Shown here piece after piece: positions 48,338-55,724 of a stretch of 64,000 nucleotides of DNA. Under the pieces are notes generated by a model. The model saw only the letters and a list, made by a program, of their open reading frames with translations. It was not told where the DNA came from and did not search any database. Every line of letters begins with the position of its first letter. Position 1 is the stretch's first letter. The translations under genes and the position numbers were made by a program. The stretch is from Apilactobacillus apinorum (GTDB taxonomy: Bacteria > Bacillota > Bacilli > Lactobacillales > Lactobacillaceae), in contig NZ_KQ440396.1 of NCBI RefSeq assembly GCF_001281175.1, positions 457,771 through 521,770 on the forward strand, in the 5' to 3' direction.

Positions 48338-48346
48338 TGGTATAAT
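48338..48346 (+). promoter_or_regulatory. Extended -10 promoter of the VOC gene
   Basis: TGGTATAAT; TATAAT at 48341-48346, weak -35. Confidence 0.5.
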
Positions 48347-48380
48347 TAATTAGATAAATAAAAACAAAGGAATGATCATA

Positions 48381-48755
48381 ATGAAGGTAAAAGATATTGA
48401 TAATATAACCATCTTTGCCGCTGATTTAAAACTTTGCATGCGTTTTTACCATGAAGTTTTAGATTTACCTATCATTGAAATGACTGACACTAAGTTAGAA
48501 TTTCAATTAGGAAAACAAAAACTAATCTTCCTTCAAAATGATAGCGATGATAACGTCCCGGAAAATCTTACTGCGGGTTCAGCTAAATTCTGCATCATTG
48601 TGAAGGATTCATTAAATGATTTAAGCTCACATCTTGCCAATTATGGGGTCAAAATCATTGACGGTCCGAAAAAAATTAAGGGCGCTAACGGTATGATGAA
48701 CTCAATTTTCATAAATGATCCAGAAAACAATGTGATTGAAATTTGCGAATATTAA
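48381..48755 (+). CDS. VOC (glyoxalase/bleomycin-resistance) superfamily protein
   Basis: 124 residues, two beta-alpha-beta-beta-beta repeats: NITIFAADLKLCMRFYHEVLDL and the distal FINDPENNVIEICEY, the usual ending with a metal-binding glutamate. The specific reaction cannot be named. ATG at 48381 is 10 bases from AAAGG; the upstream ATG at 48372 abuts it. Confidence 0.8.
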   Translation: MKVKDIDNITIFAADLKLCMRFYHEVLDLPIIEMTDTKLEFQLGKQKLIFLQNDSDDNVPENLTAGSAKFCIIVKDSLNDLSSHLANYGVKIIDGPKKIKGANGMMNSIFINDPENNVIEICEY

Positions 48756-48867
48756 TCAAAAATTATCAACAATATCACACTTTTTTTAATAAATTTTAAG
48801 TGCTAACAAACGCTATTATTATGCCCGATAAGCACCAAAAGCTTTGCCATGACAGGTCTTTAAACAT

Positions 48868-48896
48868 TTTACATGCAAAGTGTTTTTTGTTAGTAT
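48868..48896 (+). promoter_or_regulatory. Promoter of the 48922 permease
   Basis: TTTACA (48868-48873), 17-base spacer, TAGTAT (48891-48896). Confidence 0.6.
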
Positions 48897-48921
48897 ACTC
48901 AAAGACCATGAAAGGAGTTTT

Positions 48922-50562
48922 ATGAAAAAAAATAAGAAATCAAGAAAAGTAGGTTTATTTCAAATTGTAATGTTAGGACTTAGTTCCATTATTGGTTCTG
49001 GTTGGTTGTTTGGTTCATGGGAGGCTTCTCGTGTTGCTGGACCAGCTGCCATTATCTCATGGGTTATCGGTGCCATTGTTATTGCTTCAATCGCCTTTAA
49101 CTACATCGAATTAGGTTCAATGTTCCCCGAAAGTGGTGGAATGAGTAAGTATGCTCAATACACCCACGGGTCATTATTAGGATTTATTGCTGCCTGGTCA
49201 AACTGGGTTTCATTAGTTACTTTGATCCCAATTGAAGCCGTTGCTGCTACTCAATACATGGGTTCATGGCCTTGGAAATGGGCTCACTGGACTCACGGAT
49301 TCCTAATTAATGGAGAAATTTCTAATCTAGGTTTATTTGTCGTTTTTCTTTTCATATTAGTCTTCACGCTATTAAATTATTGGTCTGTTAATTTACTAGC
49401 TAGATTCACTAGTTTTATTTCAATTTTCAAACTAGGAATTCCGCTACTTACTATCATTATGTTAATCTTGTCAGGTTTCCACAGTGGAAACTTCACTTCA
49501 CAAGGTTTCATGCCTTATGGTAGTGCCGCTATTTTCTCAGCAACTACTGCATCCGGGATCATCTTCTCATACAATGCATTCCAAGTAGTTATTAACATGG
49601 GAAAAGAAATCAAGAACCCTAAGCGAAACATCGCATTAGGTATTACAATCTCACTTGCAATCAGTATCGTTATCTACGTTGCACTACAATTCACATTTAT
49701 TAGTGCCGTTGAACCATCAGTGCTAGCCAAAGTTGGTTGGCATGGAATTAACTTTGAATCTCCATTTGCCGACTTAGCGATTATGTTAGGTCTACACTGG
49801 TTAGCTGTATTGCTATACTTTGATGCATTCATTTCACCATTCGGTACTGGGGTATCATTCGTTGCTCAAACAAGTCGTACTCTTGCTGCGATGGTTGAAA
49901 ATGAACATATGCCTAAATTCTTAGGTAAAATTAATTCTCGTTGGGGTATCCCTCGAATTGCGATGGTCGTTAACATGATTATCAGTGTGCTATTAGTTGC
50001 TTTATTTAGAAGTTGGGGTACACTCGCTAGTGTTATCTCTACTTCTACTTTGATTGCTTACTTAACAGGTCCTGTTACTGTAACATCATTGAGAAAGATG
50101 GCACCTAACTTTAAGCGTCCAATCCGTATGAGAATGCTACAATTTATGGCACCATTTGCTTTTGTATTAGCTAGTTTAGCTGCTTACTGGGCAATGTGGC
50201 CTACAACTGTAAAGGTTATTATCGTAATTCTATTGGGTCTACCATTCTACTTCTACTTCGAATGGAAAACTAACTGGAGCAAGACTAAGAACCAATTTGC
50301 CGGAAGTTTCTGGATGATTGGTTACCTAATCTTTATCTCAGTGATGTCATACGTAGGTTCTACCCCATTTGGTGGTCAAAACTGGATTCCATATCCTTTA
50401 GACTTCGTTGTTATCATCATTGTTTCTCTAATCTTCTACAGATGGGGAATCTCCAGTTCAATGGTAAGTACTGATCTTCACAATGCAAAAATGGTCAATG
50501 ACCAAATCAACTTGGATGCATATGAAGATGAACCAACTAACGAAAATAAAGAAGACAAATAA
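48922..50562 (+). CDS. APC superfamily amino acid permease
   Basis: 546 residues, about 12 membrane helices plus a charged C-terminal tail (EDEPTNENKEDK). The N-terminal motif MLGLSSIIGSGWLFGSWEAS and the QTSRTLAAMVENEHMPKFLG loop place it in the YveA/AspT-like aspartate/glutamate branch of APC transporters; substrate is not proven. ATG at 48922 after AAAGGAG. It lies upstream of the tryptophan transporter but is separated from it by a terminator. Confidence 0.86.
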   Translation: MKKNKKSRKVGLFQIVMLGLSSIIGSGWLFGSWEASRVAGPAAIISWVIGAIVIASIAFNYIELGSMFPESGGMSKYAQYTHGSLLGFIAAWSNWVSLVTLIPIEAVAATQYMGSWPWKWAHWTHGFLINGEISNLGLFVVFLFILVFTLLNYWSVNLLARFTSFISIFKLGIPLLTIIMLILSGFHSGNFTSQGFMPYGSAAIFSATTASGIIFSYNAFQVVINMGKEIKNPKRNIALGITISLAISIVIYVALQFTFISAVEPSVLAKVGWHGINFESPFADLAIMLGLHWLAVLLYFDAFISPFGTGVSFVAQTSRTLAAMVENEHMPKFLGKINSRWGIPRIAMVVNMIISVLLVALFRSWGTLASVISTSTLIAYLTGPVTVTSLRKMAPNFKRPIRMRMLQFMAPFAFVLASLAAYWAMWPTTVKVIIVILLGLPFYFYFEWKTNWSKTKNQFAGSFWMIGYLIFISVMSYVGSTPFGGQNWIPYPLDFVVIIIVSLIFYRWGISSSMVSTDLHNAKMVNDQINLDAYEDEPTNENKEDK

Positions 50563-50565
50563 AGC

Positions 50566-50593
50566 AAAAGAACACCATTTGGTGTTCTTTTTT
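50566..50593 (+). terminator. Terminator of the 48922 permease gene
   Basis: AAAAGAACACCA / TGGTGTTCTTTT with a 2-base loop (closing pairs probably open) and T-rich tail. Confidence 0.8.
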
Positions 50594-50603
50594 ATTTTAT
50601 TTC

Positions 50604-50632
50604 TTGACAATTAAATTTGATAAACTTAAAAT
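50604..50632 (+). promoter_or_regulatory. Promoter of the trpXYZ leader transcript
   Basis: Consensus TTGACA (50604-50609), 17-base spacer, TAAAAT (50627-50632). A start near 50639 puts the leader ORF about 27 bases into the transcript and leaves a leader of about 290 bases before trpX. Confidence 0.8.
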
Positions 50633-50665
50633 AAACTTAACTTAATTGAAAGGAGAAAGAAACCA

Positions 50666-50722
50666 ATGAAGAATATGTTATCATCAAGTTTAAGTTCTCG
50701 TTGGCAAAGCTGGTGCCTATAA
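50666..50722 (+). CDS. Putative tryptophan-sensing leader peptide (18 aa)
   Basis: ATG after AGGAG (10-base spacing) encodes MKNMLSSSLSSRWQSWCL and stops with TAA. Two of the last six residues are tryptophan (codons 13 and 16, at 50702 and 50711). This is the layout of attenuator leader peptides: Trp codons just before the stop, with the stop codon lying in the 5' arm of the first RNA hairpin. It sits under a strong promoter and before a tryptophan transporter. Too short for normal gene finding. Confidence 0.7.
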   Translation: MKNMLSSSLSSRWQSWCL

Positions 50723-50885
50723 GTCGCATGCCCTATCACAGATGCGACTTATATGATGCAATCATTAAGCGCATCTGTACCGGCTTCTTTCTCACGAAAT
50801 AATAAGCCTGTGCGGATATGATTCAGACACCACAGGCCAAAAATGTATCGGATAACCTGTTGTGTTTTGGGTTATCCGTTTTTTT
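50718..50885 (+). promoter_or_regulatory. Attenuator with alternative RNA helices before trpX
   Basis: Helices visible in the sequence. A: 50718-50729 with 50742-50753 (12 bp). B: 50738-50746 with 50770-50778 (9 bp), excludes A. Anti-C: 50769-50773 plus 50782-50786 with 50804-50813 (10 bp), excludes B. C: GCCTGTG 50806-50812 with 50831-50837, excludes anti-C. Antiterminator: 50825-50836 with 50856-50867 (11 of 12), excludes C and the terminator. Terminator: CGGATAACC 50849-50857 with GGTTATCCG 50870-50878 plus seven T. A ribosome stalled at Trp leads to A, anti-C and read-through; one at the stop codon leads to B, C and termination (inference). Confidence 0.75.
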
Positions 50886-50926
50886 ATTGCATTAATAACC
50901 ATCTTAACCAAAAAGGAGAATCTATT

Positions 50927-51922
50927 ATGAAGAGACTATATACAGTCATTTGTATCCTAGTTGTACTATTAGGATTTGGTTTTTACCAAGAAAAACAACC
51001 ACATAAAATTAGCACTAATCATATTCCTACTGTTGGAATTCTACAATTAACAGAACACCCTGCCCTAGACGCGATTCATGCTGGAATCATTGCTGGTCTA
51101 AAACAATCTGGTTACACACCAGGTAAGAACATCAACATTGATTTCCAAAACGCTGAAGGTGATCAAGGCAACCTAAAGACAATGAGTTCTAAGTTTGCGA
51201 CTGAAAATGTTGATTTATCAATCGGAATTACCACACCGTCAGCACAAGTCTTAGCAAACACTGTTAAGAACACTCCATTAATATTAGGTGCCATTACAGA
51301 CCCTAAATCAGCTGGATTGGTTAAATCAAACGAACACCCTGGTGGATTGGTTACTGGTGTGTCCGATTTCCCACCAATGAAAGAAGAACTAGAACTAATC
51401 AAAAAAATTATGCCTAACCTACATACTTTAGGGGTAATCTACACATCAAGTGATGATTCAGCAACTTCTCAATACCATCAATTCGTTGCATTATGTAAAA
51501 AAGAACATATTAACGTTAAAGGTTACTCAATCTCTAACACTAACGACTTGAACCAAGTAGCAACTCAAATGGTGCAAAATGTTGACGCGGTATATGTACC
51601 AAATGACAACACTGTTGCATCAGCAATCCAAACATTAGTTAACGTTGCTAACACAAAGAACGTGCCTGTCTTCCCTACTGCATCAACTGTTGTTAAACAA
51701 GGTGCGCTAGCTACAATTGGTTTAAACCAATACAAACTAGGTGTTCAAACTGGTAAGATGGCTGCTAAAGTTCTAAAGGGTGCTAACCCAGCAACTATGC
51801 CAATCGAAAAATTAGCTCACGGTGACTTAGCAATCAACCTAGCACAGGCTAAACGCTTGGGTATTAAAATTCCTGATTCACTAATCAAAGAAGCCAAAAG
51901 AAATGGAGTGATCTACAAATGA
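50927..51922 (+). CDS. trpX: Tryptophan ABC transporter substrate-binding protein (TrpX type)
   Basis: 331 residues of the ABC_sub_bind type (periplasmic-binding fold, IPTVGILQLTEHPALDAIHAG, FATENVDLSIGITTPSAQVL, YVPNDNTVASAIQTLVN, GALATIGLNQYKLGVQTGKM). This family with its TrpY/TrpZ partners imports tryptophan in Firmicutes. The N-terminus is a hydrophobic segment (residues 5-20) but it has no lipobox cysteine, so it appears to be anchored by an uncleaved helix or to be released. ATG at 50927 after AGGAG. First structural gene behind the attenuator. Confidence 0.87.
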   Translation: MKRLYTVICILVVLLGFGFYQEKQPHKISTNHIPTVGILQLTEHPALDAIHAGIIAGLKQSGYTPGKNINIDFQNAEGDQGNLKTMSSKFATENVDLSIGITTPSAQVLANTVKNTPLILGAITDPKSAGLVKSNEHPGGLVTGVSDFPPMKEELELIKKIMPNLHTLGVIYTSSDDSATSQYHQFVALCKKEHINVKGYSISNTNDLNQVATQMVQNVDAVYVPNDNTVASAIQTLVNVANTKNVPVFPTASTVVKQGALATIGLNQYKLGVQTGKMAAKVLKGANPATMPIEKLAHGDLAINLAQAKRLGIKIPDSLIKEAKRNGVIYK

Positions 51923-52815
51923 GTTTAATTATATCTGCAATCGGACAAGGCCTATTATGGGCTGTCATTGGAATTGGACTATATCTAACATTTAGAATTC
52001 TTGATTTCCCTGATATGACTGTTGAAGGAACTTTCCCAATGGGAGCTGCCACTGCGGTAACTGCCATCGCTCATGGTATCAATCCACTCTTGGCAACACT
52101 ACTAGCCTTTGTGGTTGGTTGTCTTGCTGGTCTAGTAACCGGATTACTTTACACTAAAGCTAAGATTCCTGTTCTATTAGCCGGAATTCTAGTAATGACT
52201 GCTTCTTACTCAATTGATCTTCGTATCATGGGTAAACCAAACTTATCATTATTAAACCTACCTACTTTATTAAGTGGTAAATTCCTAAAATCACTTCCTG
52301 CCTACTTTGATGGTGTTGTGTTAGGACTAATTGTTATTACAGTTGTGACTGTCATTTTAATCTACTTCCTACAAACTGATTTAGGACAAGCTTTCATCGC
52401 CACTGGGGATAACGAAAACATGGCTGAATCACTAGGAATTAACACCGATAACATGAAAATCATGGGTGTCAGTGTTTCTAACGGATTAATCGCCCTAGGT
52501 GGTGCCCTAGTTGCTCAAAACAACGGTTACTCTGACGTTAATATGGGAATTGGAATTATCGTTGTTGCCCTAGCTTCTATCATTATCGGTGAAGTTATCT
52601 TCGGTGATTTAACTATGAATCAACGTCTAGTCGCTGTCATTGTGGGTAGTATTTTGTACCGTTTAGTATTACTACTAGTGCTTCAACTAGGCTTTAACGC
52701 CAACGACTTGAACTTAATTTCATCAATCTTATTAGCTATTTTCATGGGAGTACCTGCTTTCGAATCACGCTTCCATCTAAAACATGTTTTAAAAAGGGGG
52801 CTAAAAAATGACTAA
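51919..52815 (+). CDS. trpY: Tryptophan ABC transporter permease (TrpY type)
   Basis: 298 residues, about eight to nine membrane helices of the BPD_transp_2 family (LRILDFPDMTVEGTFPMGAA-like start, GDNENMAESLGINTDNMKIM coupling loop, VALASIIIGEVIFGD). Overlaps trpX by four bases (ATGA) and trpZ by eight, so the three are translated as a unit. Confidence 0.88.
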   Translation: MSLIISAIGQGLLWAVIGIGLYLTFRILDFPDMTVEGTFPMGAATAVTAIAHGINPLLATLLAFVVGCLAGLVTGLLYTKAKIPVLLAGILVMTASYSIDLRIMGKPNLSLLNLPTLLSGKFLKSLPAYFDGVVLGLIVITVVTVILIYFLQTDLGQAFIATGDNENMAESLGINTDNMKIMGVSVSNGLIALGGALVAQNNGYSDVNMGIGIIVVALASIIIGEVIFGDLTMNQRLVAVIVGSILYRLVLLLVLQLGFNANDLNLISSILLAIFMGVPAFESRFHLKHVLKRGLKND

Positions 52816-53578
52816 GACAATCTTTCAATTAAAAGATGTGGTTAAAACTGTTAACCCTGATACTCCTGAAGAATTAAACATTTTAGATCACGTCAATTTA
52901 GACATTCATGAAGGTGACTTCATTACCATTTTAGGTTCTAACGGTGCTGGTAAGTCAACTTTATTTAATACCATTGGTGGTAACCTTCGCCCTACTTCCG
53001 GCCAAGTTATCTACAAGGATAAAGACATCACTAATATGTCAGTCGTAAAACGCACTTCATTTCTAAGTCGCGTCTTCCAAGACCCTAAATTAGGGACTGC
53101 CCCTCGTATGACCGTTGCCGAAAACTTATTACTAGCTGAAAAACGTGGTGGTCATCATCACCTTATTCCTCGTCGTTTGAAGACCCAAATGAAACACTTT
53201 GCGGAAATTACTGCTAAAATGAATAATAACCTAAATCATCGTTTAAACACCGCCACTGGTAGCTTATCTGGTGGTCAACGCCAAGCATTGAGTTTCTTAA
53301 TGGCTACCATCAATCGTCCTGGCATCTTATTATTAGATGAACATACCGCTGCATTGGATCCTAAAACTTCTCAAAAGTTAATGGACATCACCGATGAAAC
53401 CATCAAAGAACAAAAACTAACTTGTCTAATGATTACTCATCACCTAGAAGATGCCTTAAAATATGGAAACCGCCTATTGGTATTACACCAAGGTAAAATC
53501 TCATATGACATCTCTGGAGAAGAAAAAGCCAAGTTAACAAAAGAACAACTAATGACTTTCTTCAATGAAATTCAATAA
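52808..53578 (+). CDS. trpZ: Tryptophan ABC transporter ATP-binding protein (TrpZ type)
   Basis: 256 residues. Walker A GSNGAGKST, signature LSGGQRQALSFLMA, Walker B ILLLDEHTAALDP (with the EH variant typical of this subfamily), H-loop MITHHLEDAL. Energises TrpXY. Last gene of the operon, followed by a strong terminator. Confidence 0.89.
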   Translation: MTKTIFQLKDVVKTVNPDTPEELNILDHVNLDIHEGDFITILGSNGAGKSTLFNTIGGNLRPTSGQVIYKDKDITNMSVVKRTSFLSRVFQDPKLGTAPRMTVAENLLLAEKRGGHHHLIPRRLKTQMKHFAEITAKMNNNLNHRLNTATGSLSGGQRQALSFLMATINRPGILLLDEHTAALDPKTSQKLMDITDETIKEQKLTCLMITHHLEDALKYGNRLLVLHQGKISYDISGEEKAKLTKEQLMTFFNEIQ

Positions 53579-53580
53579 AC

Positions 53581-53616
53581 AAAAAACACCTTTGAATTAA
53601 TCAAAGGTGTTTTTTA
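53581..53616. terminator. trpXYZ terminator
   Basis: AAAAAACACCTTTGA / TCAAAGGTGTTTTT with a 5-base loop; also downstream of the convergent 53621 gene. Confidence 0.87.
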
Positions 53617-53620
53617 ATTT

Positions 53621-54247
53621 TTACCATTTAGTATTTCTGTATAAATATTGTAATGAAGCAACATCATATGGCGATAAAGTGGTAATACTTATGTCCTCGC
53701 TCATAACTGAATTATCAATATTGTTATTATCTAAGCCAACTGCAGACCCTAATCCCAACATAACTACATTTAAGAAACCGGTGTCGCTTGAACTTTGACC
53801 CAAATCAAGCCACGTAGTTAAGAAATTGTTGTGGGCAACTGATGAGTCCATAGGTATTTTACTTGAAAGTTTAAATGTAATATCTGCGTGTTTCTTGTTA
53901 TTAACTTTAATAAACTTAATTACACCAGTATCGTTAAACTTGCTAGTCGCCAAATCAATAGTAGCTTCATTCTTTTTTTCACTTGGGGCAATATAGTACT
54001 TAATTGTTCGTTTGCTTTGCTTAAAATCATAGTCGTAGTGGAACTTTTGACCATTATATGAACTTGGAACATTACTTTTTACTGCCTTTTTCGCATGTTT
54101 CTTTACAGTTTTCTTAGCTTTTTTGTGAGTCTTCTTAGCCGCATTAGCAGTCACATTAGTGCCATTAATCACTGATTGGTAACTAACCCCAGTAAATAAT
54201 AATAAGGTTCCTGCCATCCCCGCTAAAATTAATTTATTCATTTTCAT
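53621..54247 (-). CDS. Secreted matrixin-like protein with degenerate zinc site
   Basis: 208 residues. Signal peptide (1-35, AANA-type end), a lysine/histidine/alanine-rich linker (KKTHKKAKKTVKKHAKKAVK), then a domain matching lactobacillus matrixin-type metalloproteases: IKYYIAPSEKK, ITFKLSS, and the end TTLSPYDVASLQYLY. At the place of the zinc motif HExxHxxGxxH the sequence is MLGLGSAVGLDNN: both histidines, the glutamate and the third histidine are gone, while the GL framework and the following NSVM Met-turn remain. It should be inactive as a protease. ATG at 54247 after AGGAG. Confidence 0.72.
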   Translation of the reverse strand: MKMNKLILAGMAGTLLLFTGVSYQSVINGTNVTANAAKKTHKKAKKTVKKHAKKAVKSNVPSSYNGQKFHYDYDFKQSKRTIKYYIAPSEKKNEATIDLATSKFNDTGVIKFIKVNNKKHADITFKLSSKIPMDSSVAHNNFLTTWLDLGQSSSDTGFLNVVMLGLGSAVGLDNNNIDNSVMSEDISITTLSPYDVASLQYLYRNTKW

Positions 54248-54263
54248 GTCACTGCATCTCCTA

Positions 54264-54986
54264 TTATTTTTTGCAAATCTCGTTCGAATCCGCTCTTTCT
54301 TTGAATGTACAACTAGTTCCACTAGGGTGAGCCCGATTAATAATACATATATCTTCATTCGGAAATTCAATTTTATTTTGTTCACATAATCGTTCAAAAC
54401 AATCTTGAACTTTATTTCCGAATAAAACAATTTTTTTAGGCTTAATTAAATTAATTTCAAAGTTTAAGACTTGCAAATATTCTTTAGTCTTATATTTAGA
54501 TGTTTTGGATTGTTCTAATCCGTCCATAAATTGCTTAACAGTAATCTTACTCGAGTCTTCAGAAAAACCTTTAAAAAGATCTGACATATAACATCCATTT
54601 AAACAGTCGTTATTATATCTTTCAAAAAGAAATGCCCTGTCCCTAGTCTTACCGTCGTTATCGTGAAAATTAGCCCAATCAGAATAGTTCTGATTAATCC
54701 CTCTAGATGAAGGATTTAGACCATATACAATCACATCTGTAGTAATCACCTTAGCGAGATCATCATCATTTTGATATTTAGTAGGAAATAATAATTCATC
54801 TCTTTGGATTTTCTTTTTTCGATTAAAATAATCATCTATTCTCTTGGGGTCATTAAGTGCGTATCCTTCTGATTGATATAGAAACCAAGAAGATACTCGG
54901 CTTAAGCTTAATTTTTCGCCGTTTTGATTATCAACTTTTTTGTCTCTAATTTGTCGGATAATTTCTAAATTACTATTCTTCATCAA
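54264..54986 (-). CDS. Hypothetical protein, uracil-DNA-glycosylase-fold-like
   Basis: 240 residues, soluble. The C-terminal half shows VIVYGLNPSSRG, NLIKPKKIVLFGNKVQDCF and INRAHPSG, spaced like the conserved G-x-N-P-S and H-P-S motifs of UDG-superfamily proteins such as DUF1643. The fit is suggestive, not proof, and the N-terminal 80 residues match nothing I know. Likely TTG start at 54986 (GGAGG 10 bases upstream) with ATG at 54983 as alternative. It is 16 bases upstream of the secreted pseudo-protease gene. Confidence 0.6.
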   Translation of the reverse strand: MMKNSNLEIIRQIRDKKVDNQNGEKLSLSRVSSWFLYQSEGYALNDPKRIDDYFNRKKKIQRDELLFPTKYQNDDDLAKVITTDVIVYGLNPSSRGINQNYSDWANFHDNDGKTRDRAFLFERYNNDCLNGCYMSDLFKGFSEDSSKITVKQFMDGLEQSKTSKYKTKEYLQVLNFEINLIKPKKIVLFGNKVQDCFERLCEQNKIEFPNEDICIINRAHPSGTSCTFKERADSNEICKK

Positions 54987-55017
54987 TATTCAGATTCCTC
55001 CGTTTTTACTTTATGTA

Positions 55018-55050
55018 AAACAAGTCTCGCATAAATTGCGAGACTTGTTT
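55018..55050 (-). terminator. Terminator of the 55077-55541 gene
   Basis: AAACAAGTCTCGCA / TGCGAGACTTGTTT with a 5-base loop, short T-run. Confidence 0.75.
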
Positions 55051-55076
55051 ATTATCAACTTTATGCCGTTTTGATT

Positions 55077-55541
55077 TTAAAGTTTTTGTTGTTTAACAAT
55101 TTTGTTAAATTCAGCTTTTGAAATACGAACAGCTCCATCGCCTACAAATTGAGAATCCTTAATAGCCTTGTGTTTAATGTTTGTAAATGTTGCGTATGAG
55201 GCAAATGAGGCAACAACACGACCGTTTGGCATTGTTCCAAAGTCAAGTCTTTTGTTTTTGACAGAATATCCCTTTTGAGAAGCAATAGAAACGCCCCACC
55301 CAAGTTGTAGTTTATCATTAGTCATCTTAGGGCTTTTTGCGACAATTTTAAAGTATTTAGTTGCATGACCCTTACTTACTACCTTTTCTAAGAAAACATA
55401 TTTAACAGATCTCTTTACTTCTGTTTTCTTAGCAGCCGCATTTGAGATTACTGGAGTAACCGCGCTTGTAGCAGCGGCAGCTGATGTTGCGAATAGGGAT
55501 AAAGCTGTCATCCCTGTTAAAATTCCTTTATTAATCTTCAT
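55077..55541 (-). CDS. Secreted hypothetical protein
   Basis: 154 residues. Signal peptide MKINKGILTGMTALSLFATS followed by an alanine-rich region ending near residue 35, then a basic soluble domain (KRSVKYVFLEKVVSKGHATK, LQLGWGVSIASQKGYSVK). No cell-wall anchor or lipobox. I do not recognise the family; the general build is that of small surface-layer-associated or aggregation-type extracellular proteins. AAAGGAG before ATG. Confidence 0.65.
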   Translation of the reverse strand: MKINKGILTGMTALSLFATSAAAATSAVTPVISNAAAKKTEVKRSVKYVFLEKVVSKGHATKYFKIVAKSPKMTNDKLQLGWGVSIASQKGYSVKNKRLDFGTMPNGRVVASFASYATFTNIKHKAIKDSQFVGDGAVRISKAEFNKIVKQQKL

Positions 55542-55578
55542 AATACAAGATCTCCTTTGAATAAAATAAAATAATTGC

Positions 55579-55638
55579 AGATATACTTTCTATATCTTAA
55601 TTAGATATTACCACTAACTTATATATATATATATATAT
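55579..55638. repeat. AGATATA/TATATCT repeats and a (TA)9 tract upstream of the secreted-protein gene
   Basis: AGATATA-CTTTC-TATATCT-TAATT-AGATATT at 55579-55609, then nine TA units at 55620-55638, all in the presumed promoter of the 55077-55541 gene. Confidence 0.5.
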
Positions 55639-55680
55639 TCTTATAAATTAAAAGAAAATTAATATTTAGCTCTGAAATCA

Positions 55681-55722
55681 AAAAAAGATTGTGATTTTTT
55701 CATTCAAATCACAATCTTTTTT
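55681..55722 (-). terminator. Terminator of the 55725 dehydrogenase gene
   Basis: AAAAAAGATTGTGATTT / AAATCACAATCTTTTTT, 17-bp perfect stem, 8-base loop. Confidence 0.87.
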
Positions 55723-55724
55723 AT

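Noticed and set aside
50813-50857. CGGATA repeated at 50813 and 50849 as a duplicated terminator arm
   Set aside because: The first copy could pair with the terminator 3' arm, but only six bases match and it competes poorly with helix C and the true 9-bp stem.
50700-50890. T-box for tryptophan upstream of trpX
   Set aside because: No sequence like TGGNACCGCG and no stem I with a specifier loop; TGTACCGGC at 50776-50784 is only a partial look-alike and lies in another context.
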